The notes: a model not told the origin generated them from the sequence alone. Positions 51,697 through 61,465 are shown, counted from the stretch's first letter. The stretch: DNA of 64,000 nt from Gammaproteobacteria bacterium (GCA_026706935.1 JAPOXV010000026.1:91721-155720); one strand, 5' to 3'. Numbers and translations are program-made.

Positions 51697-52116
51697 TTAA
51701 GCCAACTCGCCTTTCGAGCCTAGTTTCTTCCCGAGCGCGAATCCAGCGATCGCTATAGCGGGATGACGTGTTACCGCAAATCCGATCGCAGCAAATGCAG
51801 CGCCTACTATCCAACCACGCAACTGCGGACTATGCGCCTCATTCTTCGTAGCTCTAGTAACTGTGTGCTCGCAGTTATTGTTAAATGGGTTGTAACGACG
51901 ATGCTCATAGTCCAGTACGTTCGATAACGTACGATCTCGTACTTCCGGTCTGTGGTTGGCGGGGTAGACCGATTTGTTCTTACTAAATTCCTCTAACGTA
52001 GAAGCATGCTGACCCTTTAATGGCGTGTTGTGTAACACATATCCATCTTCTAGCACGATTCCACGATGCATGAACACGCCTTTACGTCTTGAAACGACGT
52101 CACCTGGTTGATACAC
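51697..52116 (-). CDS. LRAT-domain protein (NlpC/P60-type thiol acyltransferase/hydrolase fold)
   Basis: A 139-aa protein with an LRAT domain. The catalytic set is present: His17 in VFMHRGIVLEDG, a second His at 29 (YVLHNTP) and Cys82 in NNNCEHTV, matching the NCEHFV motif of animal LRAT and PLAAT enzymes. A hydrophobic C-terminal tail (GWIVGAAFAAIGFAVTRH onward) would anchor it to a membrane, again as in the animal proteins. Expected activity is acyl transfer from, or hydrolysis of, phospholipid or another acyl ester. GTG start at 52116. The 158-nt gap upstream shows no gene. Confidence 0.8.
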   Translation of the reverse strand: MYQPGDVVSRRKGVFMHRGIVLEDGYVLHNTPLKGQHASTLEEFSKNKSVYPANHRPEVRDRTLSNVLDYEHRRYNPFNNNCEHTVTRATKNEAHSPQLRGWIVGAAFAAIGFAVTRHPAIAIAGFALGKKLGSKGELA

Positions 52117-52274
52117 CTTCGATCCTCAGACCTTGATTTGAAGCTGATAGAACCTATTTTGACAAATATTCACGAGAATCGCAAAACCAATCGACAGCGC
52201 TAAATTAATACCTGCTCAAGAAAACCGCAGGAGTGTGCTTAGGTATGACGCACACCGAAGTGATTAACTTGCGG

Positions 52275-52751
52275 CTATTCGTAAGGTGTGCCGTCTTTGT
52301 GCGTAAAACCCGTGCCGTATCCCCGTCTTTTCACCTGCATGTCGATATCAGAATATTCCACATCATCCTCGTCACGCCGACTGCCGACTTCAAGGTACGC
52401 GACTACCTCATCTGTGTTGTTTACTAGATGGTGACCATTCGCGACTCCGGCGGGAAATCCGGCGCACATCCCTGGTTCTAGGGTCGTTTCACCTTCATCG
52501 GTAACCAGGATGGGTCGCCCCCGAAGCACGTATATGAACTCATCCTCAAGAGAGTGCCAGTGCCTTTGCGATGACCATGTGCCTGGCGGTAGCGAGACTA
52601 GATTGACGCCATAGTCCGAGAGATTGAAGGCATCACCAAGTGGTTTCTTCTGTCGTTCAGCACAGGGCTTGTCGTATGGGTCGGGATACCCGGTGCCTAT
52701 TCGCGCAGGTACCGTTTCGGCATCAATCGCTACTGGTTTCGACTCGTTCAT
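52275..52751 (-). CDS. Cupin-domain protein
   Basis: A 158-aa single-domain cupin. The first metal-binding motif is HWHSLEDEFIYVLRG (HxHxnE type) and the second is GHHLVNNTDEVVAYLEVG. Such proteins serve as dioxygenases, isomerases or sugar-binding proteins; function here is not determinable. ATG 52751, 82 nt from the divergent AlkD-like gene. Confidence 0.85.
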   Translation of the reverse strand: MNESKPVAIDAETVPARIGTGYPDPYDKPCAERQKKPLGDAFNLSDYGVNLVSLPPGTWSSQRHWHSLEDEFIYVLRGRPILVTDEGETTLEPGMCAGFPAGVANGHHLVNNTDEVVAYLEVGSRRDEDDVEYSDIDMQVKRRGYGTGFTHKDGTPYE

Positions 52752-52833
52752 GCTAACCCCGATCTGTGATTTAAAGGTGTAATTACGTTAGAAGTACACG
52801 ATTTAACCCAAGGTCACAAGTGAGCGTCGCAAC

Positions 52834-53589
52834 ATGAAATTCCCGGAATTCCATACGGAAGTAATTGCGGAGCTTGAGGCCATCGGAAATCCTGCATTTG
52901 CCGCGCACACTCCGAAAGATCGTCGATCCGCATTGGAATATTCAGGCGTACGAGTACCCGAACGGCGAAAACTAAGTAAGAAAGGCTTTTCTTTCTATGA
53001 CCGTCCCGAATCTGAAGTCATCGAAATCTGGGATGACCTATTCATGCATTCACCGAACGGCGATGTCCTCTTCTGTGCCTTGGACTACCTACGATTTCGC
53101 GTACGTAAAAATGTTTCGGCGAATCTATGGTCCATCATTCGTCATTGGGTCAAGCGTGTCGAAAACTGGGCGCACTCCGACGAAATGAGTTGGGTGTATT
53201 CGTACGTACTAGAGGCGTATTTCGATGAGGTTTACAAAGATCTACTGAAGTGGAATAAAGCCAACGAACTCTGGCCGAAGCGCATCTCAATCGTTAGTCT
53301 CATTCACTACACGGGTAAAAAAGCAGTGTTCCTACCGCCAGATATCGTGTTTCCAATGGTCGAACGGTGTATCGACGATCATCGGTACTACATGCAAAAA
53401 GCGACCGGCTGGGTACTACGCGAAATGAATCGAGGTTATCCAGACGACGTCGAAGCGTTTCTTACAAAACACCTCGCGGTAATTGGTAGTGACGCACTTT
53501 CAAGATCCGTAGAACACATGGACAAAGATCGACGAAGCTGGTGGCGTGAGAATAGAAAAGTCGCGTCAACATCAAGTGGTGGCGAATAG
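52834..53589 (+). CDS. AlkD-like HEAT-repeat DNA alkylation repair protein
   Basis: A 251-aa all-helical protein of the AlkC/AlkD superfamily, DNA glycosylases that remove N3- and N7-alkylated purines. YYMQKATGWVLREMNRGYPDDVEAF is the conserved block with the DNA-facing Trp and Arg. The catalytic Asp region reads VENWAHSDEMSW instead of the usual NWDLCD-type motif, so glycosylase activity is uncertain. ATG 52834. Confidence 0.8.
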   Translation: MKFPEFHTEVIAELEAIGNPAFAAHTPKDRRSALEYSGVRVPERRKLSKKGFSFYDRPESEVIEIWDDLFMHSPNGDVLFCALDYLRFRVRKNVSANLWSIIRHWVKRVENWAHSDEMSWVYSYVLEAYFDEVYKDLLKWNKANELWPKRISIVSLIHYTGKKAVFLPPDIVFPMVERCIDDHRYYMQKATGWVLREMNRGYPDDVEAFLTKHLAVIGSDALSRSVEHMDKDRRSWWRENRKVASTSSGGE

Positions 53590-53625
53590 CAAATACAGAC
53601 CGTCAGCTAACGCTTTCGAACGTAG

Positions 53626-54639
53626 TCAAGCGCTTGATGCTGTGTTCGCTTCATAATCTAGAAGCATCTTTTCGCTCCGTTCCCAGAGCATGCGACCATT
53701 CTCTGGGTTACTCGCATGTGGAGACACGTCTTTCTCCTGCATGACGTGAAGGTAGATCCCGGTTCGTCGACCGGCATCTGGCGCACACGCAAGGTAAACG
53801 ATCGGGCATATGGCTGCTTCAGGTGAGCGAAACAACGTCCGCATAAACGGTCCGATAAGCCACTGAATCGATTGCGGTGCTTCTCTGGCGATATTCGTTG
53901 CAACCGCACCAGGGCAGAGACTTTGAACCGCGATCGATATTGAATCCGACGGATTTAAACGCTTCGAGAGTTCGCAGACGTAGGTACTCAGCACCATCTT
54001 GCTGATGCCGTAGTAACGCAACGCATCCTTCCTTCCGAATGCGTGGAAAGTGCCGAGATCGGAAAAGTCGAATGACTCGCCTGATCGATGTGCTTCCGAC
54101 GATACGAAGATCAACCTTGGTACATCGTCTGAGTCAGCTTCGCTATTGGGATTGATCACACCGTCCTCAAGAAGTCGCTTCACAAGGTATCGGTTCGCCA
54201 AGAAATGGACTGCGAACATCGTTTCAAAACCTTGCTTCGACCGCCGAGCTTCAACAGTGCTCAATCCAGCGTTCAATACCGCAATGTCGACCCGCAATTT
54301 ACGTTCGCGAAGCTCATCGCATAGGTATCGAACGGAATCAAGATCCGCGAGATCAACGTGGAGCGCTTCCACTGCGGCTGAACCAGAACAATCCTTAACC
54401 TCTTCGACGATCTCGGATACGCCGGTTCGACAAGCCAGTATCAGATTCGCACCTCGAGACGCCATTTCAACTGCGAGAGCTTTCCCAATCCCGCTACTTG
54501 CGCCCGTGATGAAGCACGTTTTCCCTTCAACCCGAACGGATCTCGGTAACGGGTCGATCGAATTACTACTAGTCAGTCGATCGTAAAGAATGGTCATAAG
54601 CGCGTTACCGACCGTCCCTTTAAATCGACGAAGCGCCAT
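53626..54639 (-). CDS. Short-chain dehydrogenase/reductase (retinol-dehydrogenase-like)
   Basis: A 337-aa SDR. The N-terminal NAD(P) motif is TGASSGIGKALAVEMASRGA, with VLNAGL as the NNAG-equivalent, FVSSEAH for the catalytic Ser and YYGISKMVLSTY for the Tyr/Lys pair. Length and the long C-terminal region resemble the animal retinol dehydrogenase/WWOX branch. An N-terminal extension of about 35 residues precedes the Rossmann fold. Substrate unknown. Confidence 0.88.
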   Translation of the reverse strand: MALRRFKGTVGNALMTILYDRLTSSNSIDPLPRSVRVEGKTCFITGASSGIGKALAVEMASRGANLILACRTGVSEIVEEVKDCSGSAAVEALHVDLADLDSVRYLCDELRERKLRVDIAVLNAGLSTVEARRSKQGFETMFAVHFLANRYLVKRLLEDGVINPNSEADSDDVPRLIFVSSEAHRSGESFDFSDLGTFHAFGRKDALRYYGISKMVLSTYVCELSKRLNPSDSISIAVQSLCPGAVATNIAREAPQSIQWLIGPFMRTLFRSPEAAICPIVYLACAPDAGRRTGIYLHVMQEKDVSPHASNPENGRMLWERSEKMLLDYEANTASSA

Positions 54640-54713
54640 GTATATTCCTAGTCTGTACTAAGTATCGATCTTAGCCAAATTGAATCAAACACCTTTTAGC
54701 AGTATCCATGCCT

Positions 54714-54730
54714 ACAGAACCTGATTCTGT
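54714..54730 (-). terminator. Small hairpin after the exported hypothetical gene
   Basis: ACAGAA (54714-54719) and TTCTGT (54725-54730) form a 6-bp stem with a 5-nt loop about 23 nt beyond the stop codon of the minus-strand gene. No T-run follows, so termination is only possible. Confidence 0.3.
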
Positions 54731-54752
54731 TCACCAATGCCTCAACGTTGCG

Positions 54753-55691
54753 TTAAAGCGTTCGAATACTGTCTATCGCGGCTACTAGGTATGAATGGTC
54801 ATTACGTGCGCCGTTGCAGTCGGCATAACTAAGGTCCGTAGTGAAGGAGAAATTCGGTCTGAACAAACCCCAAATTCGCCCCTTCATCGCGTGATTGACG
54901 CGTTTAAGCACATTTCGATCTAAGGCCTTATCTTCTTCGAATTCGAACTGGAACTCTAAATCGGTAATTCTGATTCCGCGGTAGACTCTAGCACCTTTTG
55001 GTAAGTACAGAGTCAGATGTGTTACACGCCGCGTCGCACGGTCTACCTCGAACTTTACGCCAAGCTGGTCGTCGTCTAGGATGCGCTCTTCGGGACGCAT
55101 TTTCATGAAGAGCAGCGCAGAAGGTTTGGCGTCATATGTCACGTGTGTCTCATCACTATCTGTGACTTGTATCGAACTTAGATTTACTGGAATGACCTTT
55201 GGTATGAGACGGGCGTCGCCAAATGGATACGGATATTCCGTGTAGTCACCAGTGATCTTCCGCCACGACCCTGATTCAGTTTCTTTTTTAGTATCGGACG
55301 GTACTTCAAAGACGCCTTGCTCTGGGTGAAAACGAGTCTGCTCCTGGCGCTTGTGACGGACAAAGAAAGCACCTAGACTTCCTGCAACCTTCATATCCAC
55401 TGCACATGCGTCCTGAACTTCAATGCCGCTCTTGCCAAGTGCTTCGTACGCTAGTTCTCGCTCATATTCAGGAAGATGCTCTAAGCTGAACTCAGAATCC
55501 GCGATATCTTTCAGGATTCGCTTCTGTTCGTCCGACCCAGCTTCGAACGATGCAGGCTCACCAAAACTAAACATCATTGACAAATCGTCCATCTTGCGTT
55601 TGGAAACGGTATCTTCGGCGCCCCAGATCGTGACGGAGTACAGAAGTCCCAATACTGTTATGACACCGATTAAAGATGAAGATATCCGCAT
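54753..55691 (-). CDS. Exported protein of unknown function
   Basis: A 312-aa protein I do not recognise. A clean signal peptide (MRISSSLIGVITVLGLLYSV, cleavage probably after WGA at about residue 24) indicates the periplasm. The mature part is acidic and rich in beta-strand, with YTEYPYPFGDARLIPKVIPV and TLYLPKGARVYRGIRI, and ends with a segment containing one Cys (YADCNGARNDHSY) that may pair with an upstream Cys (VQDACAVDM). ATG 55691 is taken, since the preceding TTG adds one residue only. It stands alone, with 113 and 191 nt around it. Confidence 0.75.
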   Translation of the reverse strand: MRISSSLIGVITVLGLLYSVTIWGAEDTVSKRKMDDLSMMFSFGEPASFEAGSDEQKRILKDIADSEFSLEHLPEYERELAYEALGKSGIEVQDACAVDMKVAGSLGAFFVRHKRQEQTRFHPEQGVFEVPSDTKKETESGSWRKITGDYTEYPYPFGDARLIPKVIPVNLSSIQVTDSDETHVTYDAKPSALLFMKMRPEERILDDDQLGVKFEVDRATRRVTHLTLYLPKGARVYRGIRITDLEFQFEFEEDKALDRNVLKRVNHAMKGRIWGLFRPNFSFTTDLSYADCNGARNDHSYLVAAIDSIRTL

Positions 55692-55882
55692 CAAAGCACA
55701 TCCATACTGTCGACTTTTATCAAAGCGAGTAGGAATTCACAGATCATCGATCGTAATTCCGCTCTCAGTTTGACCAGCGGTTCGCGTGGAAGTGTCATTA
55801 TCGACTGTCAGAAAGCCAATCAGAGATTCGCGAAGCCCCTTCTAAAATACCTTGCACCTGATCTGTCGTGCAATGGGACCCG

Positions 55883-57013
55883 ATGTCCAGTCTAGACGCT
55901 ACAAGCAATGACACACCTCAAGATCCGCAGCTGGTCGACAACCCTCTGTATAACCGGATCAAGGAGCGCGCCCAAGCTGATAAGCCGCCGTCTCGTCGGT
56001 CGCCATTAGGCGCGGTCGCAGCTTCGCGGATAGCAGGAACATCGAGCCGCAAGGAGATGGCTGAGCGCATTCTTGAGGAAGACGGTGACCTTGTCGCAGG
56101 AACGTTCGGTACCGTCTGGTACAAACCTGTGACAGTTTGTGGCATTGATCTAAAACTAGAGCCGCTACAACCCAGTATCGGTACGGTCGTACATGGCTTA
56201 GATCTGGCGACCGACCTGGACGATCCAGAAGTCGTAACTTTCGTCCGACAACTTTGGTTGAAGCGTCGGGTGATCGCTTTTCGAGGCCAAGAGCATCTAA
56301 CTCAGAAACAGATGGTTCGGTTTGCAGAACACTTCGGCGTGGTCGGCATGCCGTTTGGCGAGAAAGATCACGTTCCGAACTCTCCATACGACCTCAATCA
56401 GCAGGTTAAGGTCAAAGACATCCCCAATATGCTCGTGCTACCTTCCGACGCGGAAGTGCCAAATATCGCAAGTGGCTGGCATGCAGACGCAACATGGCAG
56501 CAGAAACCGCCCATGGCGTCGGTTCTCATGTGTCGAGAAGCGCCACCGGTCGGTGGGGATACATGCTTCTGCGACTGCCACAGTATGTGGGAAGGCTTGT
56601 CCCAGGCGACCAAGGAACGAGTTGCAAACTTAAAAGCTGTACATATCGGCAGTGTTGGTCACCAAATGGACGGCAAAACTCCTATGTCGGTGCATCCTGT
56701 CGCGCGCACGCATCCAGAAACTGGACGTACGAGCTTGTACGTTCAGCAGGGATTCGTTAAGAAATTCGCCGATGAACACAACATTCCCGAAGTCGAAGAG
56801 CGGAAGTTACTTCTCGAAATGAAATCTCAAGAAGGACGTCCTGAATACACATGCCGTGTGAAATGGGAACCAGGTACATTGGCAATGTGGGACAACCGAT
56901 GTGTCCTGCATTCGGGAAGTGGCGACTATTGGCCGCACCGACGCTATATGGAGCGCCTCACGATTCTCGACGCAGACGAGTCAAGACGGGTACCTTACTA
57001 CGACCCAAACTAA
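55883..57013 (+). CDS. TauD/TfdA family Fe(II)/2-oxoglutarate dioxygenase
   Basis: A 376-aa oxygenase. The facial triad is in SGWHADATWQ (His, Asp) and the distal RCVLHSGSGDYW (His), followed by the 2-oxoglutarate-binding Arg in HRRYMERL. This fits the TauD/TfdA family, which removes sulfonate or ether groups or hydroxylates small molecules. About 90 residues precede the catalytic domain, more than in TauD, with a Lys/Arg-rich segment (KPPSRRSP). ATG 55883 is chosen; GTG 55868 would add five residues. Confidence 0.88.
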   Translation: MSSLDATSNDTPQDPQLVDNPLYNRIKERAQADKPPSRRSPLGAVAASRIAGTSSRKEMAERILEEDGDLVAGTFGTVWYKPVTVCGIDLKLEPLQPSIGTVVHGLDLATDLDDPEVVTFVRQLWLKRRVIAFRGQEHLTQKQMVRFAEHFGVVGMPFGEKDHVPNSPYDLNQQVKVKDIPNMLVLPSDAEVPNIASGWHADATWQQKPPMASVLMCREAPPVGGDTCFCDCHSMWEGLSQATKERVANLKAVHIGSVGHQMDGKTPMSVHPVARTHPETGRTSLYVQQGFVKKFADEHNIPEVEERKLLLEMKSQEGRPEYTCRVKWEPGTLAMWDNRCVLHSGSGDYWPHRRYMERLTILDADESRRVPYYDPN

Positions 57014-57088
57014 GTATCGCTCCGAGCTAAACCGAGTACACCATTTCTGCTCGTTGTACTGCTAGCCAACAAGAGACCAAATTTCAAC

Positions 57089-57102
57089 GTGAAGCACTTC
57101 AC
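57089..57102. promoter_or_regulatory. Dyad upstream of the RHH antitoxin gene, candidate operator
   Basis: GTGAAG-CA-CTTCAC is a perfect 6-bp inverted repeat with a 2-nt centre, 44 nt before the antitoxin start codon. Ribbon-helix-helix antitoxins usually repress their own promoter through such short dyads. Function is inferred from position. Confidence 0.4.
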
Positions 57103-57146
57103 CGTGTGCGAATGTCAGCTGCTTCCGACGTAACGGAGGATTGAGG

Positions 57147-57377
57147 ATGACGATTCAGGTGAGTGCGAAGTTACCCGACAGGACGGTTGAAGCACTTGAT
57201 GTCGTAGCAAGGAAACTTCATCTAAGTCGCGCAGACATCATTTGCCAAGCGCTCGAGACTTACCTTGACGATTTCGATGATCTCGCAGTATCTATAGATC
57301 GACTTTGTGACCAGACCGACCTGATACACGATTGGGACAAAGTAAGACATGCCCTTCTCAATTCAGATGACGGGTAG
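57147..57377 (+). CDS. Ribbon-helix-helix (CopG/ParD-type) antitoxin, orphan
   Basis: A 76-aa DNA-binding protein. The N-terminal strand MTIQVSAKLPDRTVEALDVV and helix LHLSRADIICQALETYLDD match the RHH fold of CopG/ParD/RelB antitoxins; the acidic C-terminus would bind a toxin. ATG 57147 has a strong GGAGGA site 6 nt upstream, while TTG 57141 overlaps that site. A toxin gene should overlap the stop codon. Here an ATG does (57367), but its frame closes after seven codons, so the partner is missing. Confidence 0.8.
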   Translation: MTIQVSAKLPDRTVEALDVVARKLHLSRADIICQALETYLDDFDDLAVSIDRLCDQTDLIHDWDKVRHALLNSDDG

Positions 57378-57422
57378 CGCTTGTAAGTAGATACTGCAGT
57401 TAATCGGACGTCCGACCTCTTC

Positions 57423-57923
57423 GTGAGCACCATGGTCGACCTTCATTCCCACAGTTTTGAAATCCTGCGTGTGTGTCGCTCAATTACGAGGCGCAGTTTC
57501 TGGATTCTCACAATCATTGTCAGCACCTCACTCGTCGGTTGTGGATGGTTTGCTTCGTCTAAGACGCCACCCAAGGCGTTTATCGGCATCACAATAGCCG
57601 TGAACAATCCTTCCCCACTAAGTATCGAGCGTCGAATTGCATTCCGTGTAGAAACTGAGCTTCGTCAAATCCACTCAATCCAACGAATCAACGTACAAAT
57701 CGTTAAGGGATTAGCTTGCTTTCAAGTCTGGTTCGACTCGGATCAAATCCTAATGTCCGCACACGATGACGTTACCCGCGTGATTGAACGAATTGCGCCT
57801 TCTTTTCCTGATGTAGCAACTCAACCTACGATCGATATAGTGAAGGGGGAAATAATCGAGAACTTTTGTAGACTAAATAGCGGCCAGACTTCTGAGCACA
57901 TAGAAAGGTCCAAGGCGCGCTGA
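57423..57923 (+). CDS. Putative lipoprotein resembling one RND-pump porter subdomain (PN1-like)
   Basis: A 166-aa protein. A basic N-terminus and hydrophobic helix end in a lipobox (TSLVGC, Cys40), indicating a membrane-anchored periplasmic lipoprotein. Residues 55-140 follow the pattern of the first periplasmic porter subdomain of RND efflux pumps (CzcA/AcrB): PSPLSIERRIAFRVETELRQ, then IHSIQRINVQIVKGLACFQV and a final VIERIAPSFPDVATQP. No other RND part is encoded nearby. GTG 57423 or ATG 57432 could be the start. Family placement is by eye and needs a profile search. Confidence 0.6.
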   Translation: MSTMVDLHSHSFEILRVCRSITRRSFWILTIIVSTSLVGCGWFASSKTPPKAFIGITIAVNNPSPLSIERRIAFRVETELRQIHSIQRINVQIVKGLACFQVWFDSDQILMSAHDDVTRVIERIAPSFPDVATQPTIDIVKGEIIENFCRLNSGQTSEHIERSKAR

Positions 57924-57982
57924 TGTAACTCCATACGTACGCAAGGTTCCCATCGGTTCCTACATTAGCTTCGGGTAATTAC

Positions 57983-58324
57983 TTAGCCTTCAACTGCTAC
58001 TAACATGTAATCAATCGCATCGAGAAGCTGCTCTTCGGAGCAACTCATGCACAGTCCTTTAATCGGCATGCCAGGTGGAATTCCGTCGATGGTCGCTTGA
58101 AGTAACACGTCGCGACCTTTCTCGATACGTCCTTCCCATTCGTCAGCCGCCCCGAGTTTCGGTGCATCTGCTACACCCGCGTTGTGACAACTAGCACAGT
58201 ACTGCATATACGTTTGCAAACCCGGGTGCTCGGCTGATGGCTCTTCCTGCTCTGCACAGCCAGCCAAGCTCAGCATCAATAATCCGATGAGGACACATAG
58301 TTGGACGGGTTGGAGTTGTCGCAT
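57983..58324 (-). CDS. Cytochrome c5-like c-type cytochrome lipoprotein
   Basis: A 113-aa mono-haem electron carrier. The signal helix ends in a lipobox (LSLAGC, Cys23), so it is membrane-tethered in the periplasm. Haem attachment is CASCH (residues 43-47), and Met86 in PPGMPIKG is the probable sixth ligand. The pair of Cys in GLCMSCSEEQL is the disulfide typical of cytochrome c5. It stands alone, divergent from ahcY. Confidence 0.9.
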   Translation of the reverse strand: MRQLQPVQLCVLIGLLMLSLAGCAEQEEPSAEHPGLQTYMQYCASCHNAGVADAPKLGAADEWEGRIEKGRDVLLQATIDGIPPGMPIKGLCMSCSEEQLLDAIDYMLVAVEG

Positions 58325-58439
58325 AGGAACCGGACACTAATTACTAACAAGTCTAGGCGACCCAACGGCACGCCAGACAGTGTCGCGGCGATTTTAAGGT
58401 CGCGTGATAGCATTTTGCGTAAGAGTTGAATCTGAGACT

Positions 58440-59804
58440 ATGGCAAACGACTTTAAGGTCGCTGACCTTTCGCTAGCAGCGTTCGGTAATCGAGAAATTG
58501 CATTGGCTGAGAACGAAATGCCTGCACTAATGGCATTACGCGAAAAGTATGCGGCGCAACAACCCCTGGCAGGTGCTCGAATCATTGGTTGTATTCACAT
58601 GACCGTGCAGACCGCAGTCCTCATTCGTACATTAAGAGCTCTAGGGGCCGAAGTGCGTTGGTCGTCATGCAACATCTTTTCTACCCAGGATCACGCCGCC
58701 GCCGCGATGGCTGAAGAAGGCATCCCGGTATTCGCTTGGAAAGGTGAAACCGAAGGGGAATACGACTGGTGCCTTGAGCAGACTATCCTGAAGAACGGCG
58801 AACCGTGGGACGCCAATGTCCTATTAGATGACGGTGGCGACCTCACTTTGATGATTCATGAGAAGTACCCACAGATGCTGGACAATGTCCACGGCATCAG
58901 CGAGGAGACCACCACTGGGGTTCACCGTCTACTTGAAATGTTGGAGAAGGGCACGCTTAGGGTACCGGCAATCGACGTGAATGCGTCCATCACCAAGAGT
59001 AAAAACGACAATCGGTACGGCACGCGTCACAGTCTCAATGACGCCATAAAGCGCGCGACGGATGTGCTCTTGGCAGGTAAAAAGGCGCTAGTTTTCGGCT
59101 ACGGCGACGTAGGTAAAGGATCCTCGGCTAGTCTTCGGCAAGAAGGCATGATCGTCAAGATCGTCGAAGTGGATCCTATCTGCGCCATGCAAGCTTGCAT
59201 GGACGGGTTCGAAGTCGTTTCACCCTATCGTGTAGGTAAGAACACAGGTTCTATCGAGGACATCGACCACGCGTTAATGGGATCTATCGATCTGATGGTA
59301 ACCTGTACCGGAAACACACGAGTCTGTGACGCCCCAATGCTTGAAAGCGTCAAAGCCGGCGCCATCGTGTGCAACATCGGTCACTTTGACAATGAGATCG
59401 ATACACAATACATGCGCGATCATTGGCATTGGCAGGAAGTCAAGGAGCAAGTGCACCAAATCTTCCGCAGCGAATCGCCTTCAGATTACCTAATCTTGTT
59501 ATCAGAGGGTCGCTTAGTTAACCTCGGAAACGCCATGGGTCACCCATCCCGAGTTATGGACGGATCGTTTGCCAACCAAGTCTTGGCGCAAATGCACCTG
59601 TTTGAACAAAAATGGGCAGATCAAGACCCTAGTCAACGCGCACCTATTGCAGTTGAAGTGCTTCCTAAGAAGCTCGATGAAGAAGTCGCCCAACTCATGG
59701 TCGAAGGCTTCGGAGGCACCATAACCACACTGACCCAAGAACAGGCAGACTACATTAATGTACCTGTGCCTGGACCATTCAAACCCGAACAGTACAAGTA
59801 CTAA
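58440..59804 (+). CDS. ahcY: Adenosylhomocysteinase
   Basis: A 454-aa NAD-dependent enzyme that splits S-adenosylhomocysteine, the by-product of all SAM methylations, into adenosine and homocysteine. [27 protein letters not shown], the NAD motif [16 protein letters not shown] and the C-terminal PFKPEQYKY are all diagnostic. ATG 58440 matches the usual N-terminus; a start 12 codons earlier does not. The 115 nt upstream show no recognisable SAH riboswitch. It heads a plus-strand unit with a CBS protein and class III ADH. Confidence 0.96.
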   Translation: MANDFKVADLSLAAFGNREIALAENEMPALMALREKYAAQQPLAGARIIGCIHMTVQTAVLIRTLRALGAEVRWSSCNIFSTQDHAAAAMAEEGIPVFAWKGETEGEYDWCLEQTILKNGEPWDANVLLDDGGDLTLMIHEKYPQMLDNVHGISEETTTGVHRLLEMLEKGTLRVPAIDVNASITKSKNDNRYGTRHSLNDAIKRATDVLLAGKKALVFGYGDVGKGSSASLRQEGMIVKIVEVDPICAMQACMDGFEVVSPYRVGKNTGSIEDIDHALMGSIDLMVTCTGNTRVCDAPMLESVKAGAIVCNIGHFDNEIDTQYMRDHWHWQEVKEQVHQIFRSESPSDYLILLSEGRLVNLGNAMGHPSRVMDGSFANQVLAQMHLFEQKWADQDPSQRAPIAVEVLPKKLDEEVAQLMVEGFGGTITTLTQEQADYINVPVPGPFKPEQYKY

Positions 59805-59821
59805 CAGCAGGGAGAACGACG

Positions 59822-60259
59822 ATGAAAAGCGTGCTGGATGTACTCAATCACCGCGAACAAACAGATCTCTACAGCATCGCACCGATCGAGACCGTATTTG
59901 AGGCAATCAAACTCATGTCGGAACTGCATGTAGGCCTGTTGCCCGTACTACAGGAGAACAAGCTTGTCGGCGTCATCTCGGAACGAGATTACGCTCGCAA
60001 GGTCATCTTAAAAGACAAGGCATCGAAAACAACCCGCGTCTCAGAGATCATGACGCGCGACGTCGTCACCGTTACGAAGAAGGAACGTGTTGACGTATGC
60101 GTTGCGTTGATGAAGAAACACCGAATTCGCCACTTGATCGTTATGGAAGAAGGTGTCGTTGAAGGCGTCATCTCCATCCGGGATCTGTTCTCGGAGATCA
60201 TTGACGAACAGAGCGAACAGATCAGTGATCTCGTCCACTACATTCGAGGTGAGACTTGA
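59822..60259 (+). CDS. Tandem CBS-domain protein
   Basis: A 145-aa protein made of two CBS domains (about residues 10-65 and 75-135), with ISERDYARKVILK and GVISIRDLFSEII as the characteristic ends. A CBS pair binds adenine nucleotides such as AMP, ATP or SAM. Strong AGGGAGA site before the ATG. Its place directly between ahcY and the alcohol dehydrogenase suggests it senses an adenosyl compound, which is inference. Confidence 0.9.
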   Translation: MKSVLDVLNHREQTDLYSIAPIETVFEAIKLMSELHVGLLPVLQENKLVGVISERDYARKVILKDKASKTTRVSEIMTRDVVTVTKKERVDVCVALMKKHRIRHLIVMEEGVVEGVISIRDLFSEIIDEQSEQISDLVHYIRGET

Positions 60260-60273
60260 GCTCACCGATTTAA

Positions 60274-61389
<1,116 letters not shown>

Positions 61390-61465
61390 GGGGCTTATAG
61401 CCATGACTACCCCTCGAATTAATTTATATGAACAAACAGATAGTTATTTTCCTATACTTCCGGGC

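Noticed and set aside
51697..54639. LRAT-domain gene and retinol-dehydrogenase-like SDR as a retinoid pathway
   Set aside because: The genes are 1.5 kb apart on separate transcription units with unrelated genes between; both names derive from animal relatives and no carotenoid gene is near.
58325..58439. Possible SAH riboswitch in front of ahcY
   Set aside because: The gap lacks the paired G/C-rich blocks expected of that element; only ordinary sequence and a weak ribosome-binding site are seen.
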